From Planococcus sp. 107-1 (GTDB lineage Bacteria; Bacillota; Bacilli; Bacillales_A; Planococcaceae), in contig NZ_CP090977.1 in assembly GCF_021513255.1 (NCBI RefSeq), positions 1,612,001 to 1,676,000 of the forward strand: a DNA stretch of 64,000 nt. Reading direction: 5' to 3'. The translations under genes and the position numbers were made by a program. Shown one piece after another: positions 8,462-16,541 of this stretch (the first letter of the stretch is position 1; every line of letters begins with the position of its first letter). The notes beneath the pieces are model-generated. The model ran no database searches. It worked only from the letters and a program-made list of their open reading frames with translations, and was not told the origin of the DNA.

Positions 8462-10000
8462 ATGGACATTTACGAAAGAATCAATGAATTATACGACCGC
8501 AAACGGGAGATTGAACTTGGAGGCGGAGAAGAACGGATAGACAAACAGCACGAAAAAGGGAAATTAACGGCTCGGGAGCGCATCGAATTGCTTGTCGATG
8601 AAGATTCCTTTGTGGAACTTAGCCCGTTTGTGGAACACCGCACGACCGATTTCGGCATGGCAAAAGGGCCAGGCGAAGGGGTCGTTACTGGATACGGGAA
8701 AGTGAACGGCCGTCCAATCTATTTGTTTTCGCAAGACTTTACGGTGTTCGGAGGGGCACTCGGTGAAATGCATGCCAAAAAAATCGCCAATGTCATGGAC
8801 TTGGCTGCTAAAAATGGAGCGCCGTTCATCGGGTTGAACGATTCAGGCGGAGCCGCATCCAGGAAGGCGTGTTGTCGCTGGATGGTTATGGCCATATTTT
8901 CTACCGGAATTCGATCTATTCAGGCGTTATCCCTCAAATCTCGGTCATCATGGGGCCTTCTGCAGGGGGTGCTGTTTATTCGCCAGCTATCACGGACTTT
9001 GTGTTCATGGTCGATAAAACGAGCCAGATGTTCATTACAGGACCGAAAGTAATTGAAACAGTGACAGGGGAAAAGATTTCTTCTGAAGACCTTGGTGGAT
9101 CTCGAGTACATACAGCTATAAGCGGAAATGCGCATTTCCGTTCGGATTCCGAACAGGAAGTGCTGAAGATGGTGCGCCGCTTGATCAGCTACTTGCCGCA
9201 AAACAATCAGGAAATGCCGCCGCGCCTGGAAGTGGATGAAAAAGACGATTACCGTCCGGATCTTGCAGATATCGTTCCATTTGAAGCAATCCGTCCCTAT
9301 GACGTCCGCAAAGTGGTGGAACAAGTAGTGGATACGGATAGCTTTATGGAAGTGCAGCCGGAATTTGCCCGCAATATCGTCATTGGACTTGCACGCATCA
9401 AAGGCGAAACGGTCGGGCTAATCTGCAACCAGCCGAAAGTGATGGCTGGCGGCCTGGATATCGATTCATCCGATAAAGCAGCGCGCTTTATCCGTTTCTG
9501 TGATTCATTTAATATTCCGTTGATCACATTTGAAGATGTGACGGGTTTCTTCCCGGGCATCAAACAAGAGCACGGGGGCATTATCCGCCACGGCGCGAAA
9601 ATCCTTTACGCTTATTCAGAAGCGACGGTTCCGAAAATGACGGTCATTCTTCGAAAAGCATACGGCGGTGCATATGTAGCGCTTAACTCGAAGTCAATCG
9701 GAGCTGACCTTGTTTATTCATGGCCAAATGCTGAAATTGCAGTGATGGGGCCGCAAGGAGCAGCGAATATCATCTTCGCCCGCGAAATTGCGGCAAGCGA
9801 TAATCCGGAAGAAACACGGGCTGCTAAAATCGAGGAATACCGCGAAAAATTCGCGAATCCTTACGTGGCAGCTGCTCGCGGAATGGTTGATGACGTCATC
9901 GATCCGCGTGAAACGCATCAAACTGATCCAAGCACTTGAAATGATGCGCAATAAAAAAGATACGCGACCAGCGAAAAAACACGGAAATATGCCTTTGTAA
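8462..10000 (+). CDS. Propionyl-CoA carboxylase beta (carboxyltransferase) subunit, two frameshifts
   Basis: Acyl-CoA carboxyltransferase of the PccB/YqjD family, with the two crotonase-like carboxyltransferase domains in order. Biotin-dependent carboxylation of propionyl-CoA gives methylmalonyl-CoA for the adjacent epimerase. The frame breaks at 8853-8854, where CCC is read as CC within the conserved DSGGARIQEG motif. It breaks again near 9914, where a CG pair appears lost from the [12 protein letters not shown] segment (one extra A is the other possible reading). Repair gives about 513 residues ending KKHGNMPL, the usual family length and C-terminus. No biotin carboxylase or carrier gene is adjacent, so the alpha subunit must be elsewhere. 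A structured repeat begins directly at its stop. Confidence 0.9.
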
Positions 10001-10264
10001 TAAGAAAAGCGTAAACGGCCGTTCAGGTTCGACAGGCATAAGACAGGCTGGCGAAGCGGCGTTTTTTGCCGCACAGCCAGAATGGCTTATGTCCGAGACC
10101 CTGGCCGTTGGAGTCTAGACAATAAGAAAAGCGTAAACGGCCGTTCAGGTTCGACAGGCATAAGGCGAGCTGGCGAAGCGGCGCTTTTTGCCGCACAGCC
10201 AGAATGGCTTATGTCCGAGACACTGGCCGTTGGAGTCTGGACAATAAGAAAAGCGCAAACGGCT
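10001..10264 (+). repeat. Tandem pair of the dispersed 122-bp structured repeat, plus a fragment
   Basis: Two near-identical 122-bp units start at 10001 and 10123; a third start at 10245 is cut after about 20 bases. Each begins TAAGAAAAGCG and ends GTCTRGACAA. Each contains an outer stem AACGGCC/GGCCGTT, then CATAAG/CTTATG, then CTGGC/GCCAG and an inner AGCGGC/GCCGC hairpin with a T-rich loop. The array abuts the stop codon of the carboxyltransferase gene. Differences between the two units are few, such as the two bases after GGCATAAG, which suggests a recent duplication. Confidence 0.9.
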
Positions 10265-10403
10265 ATCGTATTTCCGAAAGTCATTCACGCTGCAAGAAAT
10301 AAAGAAACGAGAAATAGTTGTCCGAATAAGACAAGTTCCTTTCCATTCCTTTTCAAACTGGAATGTCTTTACTTTCATAGATTTTATAAAAGAGGGGTGC
10401 CAG

Positions 10404-11525
10404 ATGAACAAGGATAGATTATTAAACGAGTTTCTGGAATTGGTCCAGATTGATTCGGAAACAAAAAATGAAGCGGAAATTGCTTCGGTTTTAAAACGAA
10501 AATTAGAGGATATCGGCTTCCATGTGGCGGAAGACGATTCATCAGTCCGAAACGGACATGGTGCGAATAATTTGATTGCGACGCTGCGTGGTGCCTTTAC
10601 GGAAGTGCCTGCCATTTATTTCACCGTGCATATGGACACGGTAGTGCCAGGAAAAGGCATCAAGCCGGAAGTGCGCGACGGTTATGTGGTTTCGGATGGT
10701 ACGACTATACTTGGTGCTGATGATAAAGCAGGGATTGCCGCTTTGTTTGAAATGGTCCGGACAATCCAAGAACAGCAAGTGGAACACGGCGATATCCAGT
10801 TTGTCATAACAGCTGGCGAAGAAAGCGGACTCGCTGGAGCGAAAGAATTGGATCCGTCCCTATTGATTGCAGAATATGGCTATGCTGTTGACAGCGATGG
10901 GAAAGTCGGCGGAATTGTCACTTCAGCTCCGAACCAAGCGAAATTATGGACGACCATCCATGGGAAAACGGCGCATGCAGGCGTTGCACCAGAAAAAGGG
11001 ATTTCAGCAATTACAATTGCAGCAAAAGCGATTGCGAAGATGAACCTGGGCCGCATCGATGAGGAAACGACAGCCAATATCGGTCGCTTCGAAGGCGGAC
11101 AAGCGACGAATATCGTCTGCGACGAAGTGCATATCCTTTCTGAAGCACGGTCAATCAGCGAAGATAAATTAGCTGCCCAGACGGCGCATATGGAATCCGT
11201 TTTTGAAACGGTCGCGAAACAGATGGGCGGAAAGGCCGTAACCGAAGTTAAATTGATGTATCCGGGCTTCCATTTTGAAGAGACGGAGCGCGTTGTTCAG
11301 ATTGCGAAGAGAGCAGCGGAAAAAATCGGCCGACCATCGCCTGTTTTGACGAGCGGTGGAGGAAGCGACGCGAATATCTTCAATGGCTTTGGCATCCCGA
11401 CCGCAAATCTTTGTGTGGGCTATGAAGAAATCCATACGACAAAAGAGCGCATACCAGTGGAAGAATTAGAGAAATTAGCCCAATTGCTGATTGAAATCGT
11501 TAAAGAATCGACTAAAGCCAACTAA
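10404..11525 (+). CDS. M20 family metallopeptidase, tripeptidase T-like (YqjE)
   Basis: A 373-residue zinc aminopeptidase of the M20 family (PepT-like). Metal ligands are visible in HMDTVVPGKG, GADDKAG and the catalytic-base segment AGEESGLAGAKELD. The C-terminal ligand region is GGGSDANIFNGFG, and a dimerisation domain interrupts the catalytic domain in the middle. It probably trims N-terminal residues from short peptides in the cytoplasm. The start has AGAGGGGTG upstream. Gene order after the carboxyltransferase copies yqjD-yqjE of B. subtilis. A terminator lies just downstream. Confidence 0.92.
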   Translation: MNKDRLLNEFLELVQIDSETKNEAEIASVLKRKLEDIGFHVAEDDSSVRNGHGANNLIATLRGAFTEVPAIYFTVHMDTVVPGKGIKPEVRDGYVVSDGTTILGADDKAGIAALFEMVRTIQEQQVEHGDIQFVITAGEESGLAGAKELDPSLLIAEYGYAVDSDGKVGGIVTSAPNQAKLWTTIHGKTAHAGVAPEKGISAITIAAKAIAKMNLGRIDEETTANIGRFEGGQATNIVCDEVHILSEARSISEDKLAAQTAHMESVFETVAKQMGGKAVTEVKLMYPGFHFEETERVVQIAKRAAEKIGRPSPVLTSGGGSDANIFNGFGIPTANLCVGYEEIHTTKERIPVEELEKLAQLLIEIVKESTKAN

Positions 11526-11545
11526 TAATCGAATAAGTTGTACAA

Positions 11546-11578
11546 TGAGAGAACAAGCTGTTTGTTCTCTCTTTTTTT
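11546..11578 (+). terminator. Terminator after the M20 peptidase gene
   Basis: AGAGAACAA and TTGTTCTCT pair around GCTGT... with seven T after. The half-sites resemble a LexA box, but the spacing is wrong. Confidence 0.88.
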
Positions 11579-11616
11579 GTTAAAATGAAAGAAAAAGCGA
11601 AAGTGAAGCGATTTCC

Positions 11617-12852
11617 ATGAGCGGGCGAGTGATATTCCACATAGATATGAATAGTTTTTATGCATCCGTCGAGCAATCCCATGACCCGTCCTTAAAAGGG
11701 AAAGCTATTGCGATTGCCGGGAATCCGAAAGAACGGCGCGGCATCATTGTGACATGTTCCTACGAAGCACGGGCGCACGGCATTTACACGACCATGCAAG
11801 TTTTTGAAGCGAAGCGCAAGTTTCCGGAATTGATTCTTTTACCGCCCAATTTTGAACGGTATCGCATTGCCTCAAAAGCCATGTTCGAAATTCTGCGTTC
11901 CTATACCGATCTGGTCGAGCCGGTTTCGATAGACGAAGGTTATATCGATATGACGGAATTAGCCCAGGAACGGAATGCCGTTTCGCTGGCAGAAGAAATT
12001 CAGCAACGGATTTTAGCGGAACTGGACCTTCCTTGTTCAATTGGCATTGCGCCGAATAAATTTCTGGCAAAAACAGCTTCGGATATGAAGAAACCGATGG
12101 GCATCACCATTTTAAGGAAACGGGAAATCCGAGAGAAGCTATGGCCGCTTCCAGTCATTGAAATGCATGGCATCGGCGAAAGTACAGCAGACAAACTGAA
12201 AAACTTAAGCATTGTGACAATTGGCGATTTAGCTCAGGCAAATGCCGGATTGATCAAAGAGAAAATGGGCAAGAACGGCTTGAGGCTGCAAAATCGGGCG
12301 AACGGAATCGACGACCGGGCTGTGGATCCTGAATCCATCTACGATACAAAAAGCGTGGGAACTTCCACTACCTTGCCGATTGATGAAACGGATGAGGAAA
12401 ATTTAAAAGCTATCTTCCGGAAACTCAGTGCAAAAGTGGCAAATCGGTTGGAAGCAAAGGAATTGGCCGGGCCAACTGTCAGCATTCAAACGCGCAGCTC
12501 AGAATGGAAAAACCGGACACGCAGTGTGACTTTACGGAATACGGTATGGAAAGCCGATGATATCTTTCGCAACGCTTGGCAATTGTTCATCAAAAATTGG
12601 AACGGAGAGCCTTTGCGCTTAGTCGGTGTAACCGTATCGAATGTAGCGGCAAAAGAAGACATGACCGAGCAATTATCCATTTTTAATTTTCAGGAACACG
12701 CCAAAGAAGAGCCGATCTTGAATTTGATTTCGCAGCTTGAAACCAAATTCGGCAAAAATGTGCTGAGCAAAGGGGTTAAACTTAAAAAAACCTCATACGA
12801 TTCCAAGACGAGCTTCAGCAAAGACTTTTTGGATGACCACGAAAGAAAGTAG
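11617..12852 (+). CDS. dinB: DNA polymerase IV (Y-family translesion polymerase)
   Basis: A 411-residue Y-family polymerase equivalent to YqjH. The catalytic carboxylates appear in [14 protein letters not shown] (motif I) and SIDEGYID (motif III). The thumb helix-hairpin-helix region is in [12 protein letters not shown], the little-finger domain follows, and EQLSIFNF near residue 354 is a sliding-clamp-binding motif. It copies past damaged template bases. The ATG at 11617 has only a weak GAAAG-type upstream site. No LexA box was found in its upstream region, in line with yqjH being less damage-controlled than yqjW in Bacillus (family knowledge). Confidence 0.94.
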   Translation: MSGRVIFHIDMNSFYASVEQSHDPSLKGKAIAIAGNPKERRGIIVTCSYEARAHGIYTTMQVFEAKRKFPELILLPPNFERYRIASKAMFEILRSYTDLVEPVSIDEGYIDMTELAQERNAVSLAEEIQQRILAELDLPCSIGIAPNKFLAKTASDMKKPMGITILRKREIREKLWPLPVIEMHGIGESTADKLKNLSIVTIGDLAQANAGLIKEKMGKNGLRLQNRANGIDDRAVDPESIYDTKSVGTSTTLPIDETDEENLKAIFRKLSAKVANRLEAKELAGPTVSIQTRSSEWKNRTRSVTLRNTVWKADDIFRNAWQLFIKNWNGEPLRLVGVTVSNVAAKEDMTEQLSIFNFQEHAKEEPILNLISQLETKFGKNVLSKGVKLKKTSYDSKTSFSKDFLDDHERK

Positions 12853-12859
12853 GGGGATT

Positions 12860-13820
12860 ATGCAATTATTATTTCTTGGGACAGGAGCGGGCATGCCGTC
12901 CAAACAGCGAAATACCAGTTCGCTTGCACTTAAATTGCTCGAAGAACGCGGCACCATCTGGCTTTTCGACGTTGGAGAAGCTACTCAGCATCAAATCCTT
13001 CATACGACCTTGAAACCCCGGAAAATCGAGAAAATCTTCATCACCCATTTACATGGCGACCATATTTTCGGTTTGCCGGGATTGCTCGGCTCCCGTTCGT
13101 TCCAAGGGAGCGATCAGCCGCTTGAAATCTATGGACCGAAAGGCATCAAGGAATTCGTAGAAAGCGTCTTGAAAATCAGCCGGACCCATCTTACGTATCC
13201 GATTCTCTTTAACGAAAAGCTGGAAGGCCGAATTTTTGAAGATGACACGATGATCGTAGAAACGGCTTTGCTAGACCATGTCATCCCTTCCTACGGCTAT
13301 CGGATCACGCAAAAACCGCGGCCGCCGAAATTGAATATTGAAAAAGCCACCGCTCTTGGGGTTCCGAAAGGCCCGTTGCTCGCGAAATTGAAAAGCGGGG
13401 GTAGATGTAGAGCTCGAAGGCGGCAAGATGGTAAAAAGCTCAGAAGTGACGGAAGCGGAGCAGCCTGGGTTTATCTTATCCATTTTGGGAGACACCCGTT
13501 TTTGCCAAGCGGCGATTGATTTAAGCCGCGGGGCGGATGCAGTGGTCCACGAAGCCACATTCGATGCTGAGACCCAAAAATTGGCGAAAGACTATGGCCA
13601 TTCCACCATTTCCGACGCAGCTGAAACGGCGCAAAGAGCTGAGGCGAACTTGCTGATTGCCAACCACATCAGCGCAAGATTTTTGCCGGAAGACGAAAAA
13701 ATCTTAAAAAACCAAGTTAAAGACATATTTCCGGATCTGGTGATTGCACGGGATTTTATGGAATTTGATTGGAATCTGCATACACGAAAATTCAAGAAGA
13801 AACTGGAAAGCCATCGATAA
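12860..13820 (+). CDS. rnz: Ribonuclease Z (frameshifted in this assembly)
   Basis: Zinc-dependent tRNA 3'-processing endonuclease of the metallo-beta-lactamase fold. The N-terminal [12 protein letters not shown], the metal motif [13 protein letters not shown], and later GDTRF and HEATF are all visible. The ATG at 12860 follows AGGGGG. The first frame fails at 13397-13401, where a run of five G should be four; the other frame then continues [10 protein letters not shown] to the stop at 13820. Repaired length is about 319 residues, close to the Bacillus enzyme. The enzyme is needed for tRNAs lacking an encoded CCA, so a true loss is unlikely. Confidence 0.92.
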
Positions 13821-13836
13821 AAAGATGGCTTTTTTT
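13807..13836 (+). terminator. Terminator overlapping the rnz 3' end
   Basis: AAAGCCATC pairs with GATGGCTTT and is followed by T residues. The 5' arm lies inside the last rnz codons. Confidence 0.85.
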
Positions 13837-13865
13837 GAGAGTTCAAAATTTTTTATGCAAATAAT

Positions 13866-13893
13866 AGAACATACGTTCTTTTTGTGTTAAAAT
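13866..13893 (+). promoter_or_regulatory. LexA (SOS) box overlapping a promoter for the small hydrophobic peptide
   Basis: AGAACATACGTTCT at 13866-13879 fits the Bacillus LexA consensus CGAACRNRYGTTYC at 12 of 14 positions and keeps the essential GAAC-N4-GTTC. A TAAAAT -10 box lies at 13888-13893, so the LexA site would cover the -35 region at the usual repression position. No good -35 hexamer is otherwise visible. Confidence 0.7.
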
Positions 13894-13948
13894 AAAGGTA
13901 CAGCTGCAGAGGGCGGTAAGGCCATTCCCCAGGAAAGGGGGTGGTAAC

Positions 13949-14077
13949 ATGACGATTACAGAATCATTCGGCCTTGTTTTTACGAGCATTGGCCTGACCA
14001 TTAGTGCATTGACTTTCGTCGTTTCAATGATTCTCGTCATAAATAAAAAAAATAACCGTCCCTGTGGTGAGGAATGA
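13949..14077 (+). CDS. Small hydrophobic peptide, holin-like/type I toxin candidate (42 aa)
   Basis: A 42-codon frame starts at ATG 13949 behind AGGAAAGGGGGTGG, a very strong ribosome binding site. The peptide has a short polar N-terminus (MTITESFG), one hydrophobic helix of about 22 residues and a basic tail (INKKNNRPCGEE). This layout is typical of the putative holin-like toxins (TxpA/BsrG-type) of Bacillota. Its 3' end is folded into a terminator (AATAACCGTC/GACGGTTATT). A LexA box precedes it, and a minus-strand promoter faces it from downstream. Toxicity is inferred from layout, not shown. Confidence 0.72.
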   Translation: MTITESFGLVFTSIGLTISALTFVVSMILVINKKNNRPCGEE

Positions 14078-14093
14078 CGGTTATTTTTCAAAG
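14051..14093. terminator. Terminator overlapping the toxin-like stop region, usable from both strands
   Basis: A perfect 10-bp stem AATAACCGTC/GACGGTTATT is flanked by A-rich sequence on the left and T residues on the right, so both the toxin mRNA and an antisense RNA could end here. Confidence 0.8.
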
Positions 14094-14133
14094 CCTAATT
14101 CCAGCCGAACCGCTCTCAAGCGGTATGCAGCTG

Positions 14134-14163
14134 GCCGAATGCGCTCTGCATTCGGTTTTTTTA
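14134..14163 (+). terminator. Second stem-loop with T-run downstream of the toxin-like gene
   Basis: CCGAATGC and GCATTCGG form a perfect 8-bp stem followed by seven T. It stops plus-strand readthrough and sits in the overlap with the proposed antisense RNA. Confidence 0.85.
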
Positions 14164-14222
14164 TGAAGAAGTCTAAATCTGAGTCGAAATCAGACCCGTG
14201 CATTCTTCATTGAGTTACCTTT

Positions 14223-14250
14223 AGTATACTAAATTTTGAGTTTTTTGCAA
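14223..14250 (-). promoter_or_regulatory. Minus-strand promoter facing the toxin-like gene
   Basis: On the minus strand TTGCAA, 16 bases, then TATACT resemble a sigma-A promoter. The -10 box sits within a perfect 14-bp palindrome TTTAGTATACTAAA (14220-14233) that could also be an operator. It lies 6 bases beyond the yqjM stop. Confidence 0.5.
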
Positions 14251-14255
14251 CTGCC

Positions 14256-15272
14256 TTACACCCATCCGCGCTTATACGGCACTGGCACGTCGATATCCGC
14301 GTTCAACTCTTTCGCTGCTGTATATGCCCAGTAAGGGTCGCGAAGCAATTCGCGGGCCAGGAAGACCAAATCCGCGCGTTCATTTTGCAGGATCTCTTCA
14401 GCATGCAGGGCGTTTGTAATCAGTCCAACTGCGCCAACTTCAATAGGCGTCTTATGCTTGATGGTTTCTGCAAACGGAACTTGATATCCTGGAAAAGCAT
14501 TGATTTTTGCAGGAACGACAGCCCCTGAACTGACATCGATTAAATCTACGCCTTGGTCTTTCATCCACTTCGTCATTTCCACATATAATTCTGGCGTCAT
14601 GCCGCCTTCTGTATAGTCATGTGCAGAAATGCGGACAAATAAGGGGCCGTCCCACACCTCGTTGACGCCATCGATGATTTCTTTCAAAATGCGGTAGCGG
14701 TTCTTCGCTGATCCGCCGTATTCATCGCTGCGTTTGTTACTTAGCGGCGACAGGAACTGGTTGATCAAATAACCATGTGCCGCATGCAGTTCAATTACAT
14801 CAAATCCAGCTTGCTTGGAACGTACAGCAGCCGCCTTAAACGCCTCGACCGTTTCCTGGATTTCCTCGACGCTCATTTCTACCGGCAATTTGTATTGGTC
14901 ACTAAAAGCGATTGCACTCGGAGCTTGAATCGCTCCGTCTACGGTCGCTTTTCTGCCGGCATGTGCTAATTGGATGCCGGTTTTCGAACCGTGCAATTTC
15001 ATCAGGCGGACGAGTTCAGCCAGACCTTCGACATGGCCATCTTCCCAAATTCCAAGGTCTTGCGCAGAGATTCTGCCTTGAGGCTCTACAGCGGTAGCCT
15101 CTAAAATGATCAGCCCAACTTGGCCGACAGCACGCGACGGATAATGGATGCGGTGCCAATCGGTGACTTGGCCGTCTTCTTTATCGCTTTGGTACATGCA
15201 CATCGGAGCCATGACGATGCGATTTTTAAACGTCGTGTTTTTAATGGTGTATTCTTCGAATAATTTTGCCAT
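14256..15272 (-). CDS. namA: NADPH dehydrogenase, old yellow enzyme family (YqjM)
   Basis: A 338-residue FMN-dependent ene-reductase, the same length as B. subtilis YqjM. The N-terminal [14 protein letters not shown] carries the family's regulatory Cys, [16 protein letters not shown] holds the substrate-binding His pair, and the C-terminus PYKRGWV supplies the Arg that reaches into the neighbouring subunit's active site in this class. It reduces activated C=C bonds and is implicated in oxidative stress. The ATG at 15272 follows GAGGAGG; the longer frame to 15302 lacks such a site. It is transcribed in the same direction as proI, 56 bases downstream of it, so readthrough from the proI unit is possible. 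Confidence 0.95.
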   Translation of the reverse strand: MAKLFEEYTIKNTTFKNRIVMAPMCMYQSDKEDGQVTDWHRIHYPSRAVGQVGLIILEATAVEPQGRISAQDLGIWEDGHVEGLAELVRLMKLHGSKTGIQLAHAGRKATVDGAIQAPSAIAFSDQYKLPVEMSVEEIQETVEAFKAAAVRSKQAGFDVIELHAAHGYLINQFLSPLSNKRSDEYGGSAKNRYRILKEIIDGVNEVWDGPLFVRISAHDYTEGGMTPELYVEMTKWMKDQGVDLIDVSSGAVVPAKINAFPGYQVPFAETIKHKTPIEVGAVGLITNALHAEEILQNERADLVFLARELLRDPYWAYTAAKELNADIDVPVPYKRGWV

Positions 15273-15328
15273 TCCAAATGCCTCCTCTAATTTACAAAAC
15301 AATTAGAGTTTAAGTATAGCAAAATACC

Positions 15329-16141
15329 TTATTCGAACTCTCGTCCCAAAGCTCGGGATCTCGCAGCAGCCTGTTCAATGCATTGCCCGATCGTCCCTTT
15401 GAAATCATTTTTTTCAAGCGAAGCGATGCCTGCTGCAGTCGTGCCATTCGGGCTAGTGACTTTTTTTCGCAGCTCTGCAAAGTCGTCTTGCTGCAGCATG
15501 TCAGCTGCGCCGGAGAAAGTTTGGCGTACTAGTTTTTTTGCATCTCCAGGAGACAGGCCGTTTTGAATGGCAGCTTCCGTCATCGCCTCAGCAAAATAAT
15601 AGATGAATGCAGGCCCGCTGCCAGCCACAGCCGTCACGGCGTCAAGCTGGGATTCTTCGACAACGGTGACGCCCCCAATCGAGGAAAGCAAATTTCTTAA
15701 ATCGTGTTGTTGGCGCGTGGAGACGTAGCGGCTCCATGCGACCCCAGTCGCGGATTTGCCGATTTTTGCAGAAGTATTTGGCATGGCGCGAGCCACCGGC
15801 AAATTGCCCACATATTTTTGGATCGTTTCAATGGAAACACCTGCAACTACAGAAAGAATGACCGTTTTATCAGAAAGTTTGTCTTTAATATCGGTAAGGG
15901 CGGCTGCTACATCTTTCGGCTTCATCGCCAATAAAATAAAATCGGCTTGCTTCAATTCTTTTTTCTCTTTCTGGACAATTTTCACTCCATACTCATCTTT
16001 CAAAAATTCCAGCCGTTCTTTATCGGATTTATTCATCACAGAAATTTCTTCCGGCTTTAAAATCTTTTTCTGGATCCATCCATGCACCATGGACTCTGCC
16101 ATCGACCCAGCGCCTACACATACGATATCCATCTTCATCAC
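15329..16141 (-). CDS. proI: Pyrroline-5-carboxylate reductase (ProI type)
   Basis: A 270-residue enzyme that reduces 1-pyrroline-5-carboxylate to proline with NAD(P)H. The dinucleotide-binding start DIVCVGAGSMAESMVHGW is followed by LLAMKPKDV, the VARAMPNTSAKIG block and the dimerisation/substrate segment AVTAVAGSGPAFIYYFAEAM. The start is one of two adjacent Met codons at 16141 and 16138 (third at 16132). The gene follows a complete T-box leader with a consensus promoter, so it responds to uncharged tRNA, most probably tRNA-Pro. Confidence 0.94.
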   Translation of the reverse strand: MMKMDIVCVGAGSMAESMVHGWIQKKILKPEEISVMNKSDKERLEFLKDEYGVKIVQKEKKELKQADFILLAMKPKDVAAALTDIKDKLSDKTVILSVVAGVSIETIQKYVGNLPVARAMPNTSAKIGKSATGVAWSRYVSTRQQHDLRNLLSSIGGVTVVEESQLDAVTAVAGSGPAFIYYFAEAMTEAAIQNGLSPGDAKKLVRQTFSGAADMLQQDDFAELRKKVTSPNGTTAAGIASLEKNDFKGTIGQCIEQAAARSRALGREFE

Positions 16142-16186
16142 GTCCTTTGTCTTAAGTAAGAAAATGCGAGCCCGTTATTTTGCGCA

Positions 16187-16426
16187 TTAAAAAAAGCGCA
16201 TCCGTCCCAGCATTTGCAAGGACGAAAACGCTTGGTTTCCGCGGTACCACCTAAGTTTGCCGGTAAACGGCACGACTCGTAATCCTTATCGCGGATAAAA
16301 CGTCCGTGTTTTCACGGCAGCTCAAAAGTAGGTTCAAGAAGGGAGCGGGGATGCGCATTTCACCAATAGCGCACTCTCTATACACCATCACCGTCTTTAC
16401 TGGTCTTTTTCTTCGCTCGACTATGT
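16187..16426 (-). promoter_or_regulatory. T-box leader upstream of proI, probable proline specifier
   Basis: On the minus strand the leader holds the hallmark T-box bulge GGTGGTACCGCG (16236-16251 region). After it comes a terminator, AAGCGTTTTCGTCC pairing with GGACGGATGCGCTT and a T-run, near 16187-16235. Stem I lies just after the promoter and carries the GAACCTACTTTTGAG segment; within it CCT (16330-16332) fits a proline codon as specifier. High tRNA charging would favour termination. Element identity is secure; the specifier assignment is by position and by the downstream gene. Confidence 0.93.
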
Positions 16427-16432
16427 AACTGC

Positions 16433-16462
16433 ATTATAGGGGGAGGGCTGAATATTTGTCAA
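16433..16462 (-). promoter_or_regulatory. Consensus sigma-A promoter for the T-box-proI unit
   Basis: TTGACA (16462-16457) and TATAAT (16438-16433) on the minus strand are perfect consensus hexamers separated by 18 bases. Confidence 0.9.
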
Positions 16463-16541
16463 ATGGCTTTTAGGCGTGACGACTCGGTTTTTAAGCTGTA
16501 TGATAGATGAATAGCCATTCATTCTTTAAGGAGCTGATGTA

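Larger units (their letters stand above)
14050..14217 (-). ncRNA. Candidate antisense (antitoxin) RNA of the type I locus
   Basis: A minus-strand promoter at 14223-14250 would start a transcript near 14217. It would run toward the toxin-like gene, pass a hairpin (AACCGCT/AGCGGT) and the CCGAATGC/GCATTCGG stem, and end at the bidirectional terminator at 14051-14093. It would overlap the toxin mRNA 3' end, as RatA does with txpA. There is no coding frame of note in it. This is an inference from promoter, terminator and orientation. Confidence 0.5.

Noticed and set aside
10082-10615. Long reading frames on both strands across the tandem repeat
   Set aside because: They run through non-coding structured repeats, have no ribosome binding site and no protein-like composition.
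11546-11578. GAAC...GTTC inverted repeat upstream of DNA polymerase IV as a LexA box
   Set aside because: The half-sites are separated by nine bases instead of four; it is the terminator of the previous gene.
13949-14077. Phage holin, as evidence of a prophage
   Set aside because: No other phage gene is nearby; the size, terminator overlap and antisense promoter fit a stand-alone type I toxin better.
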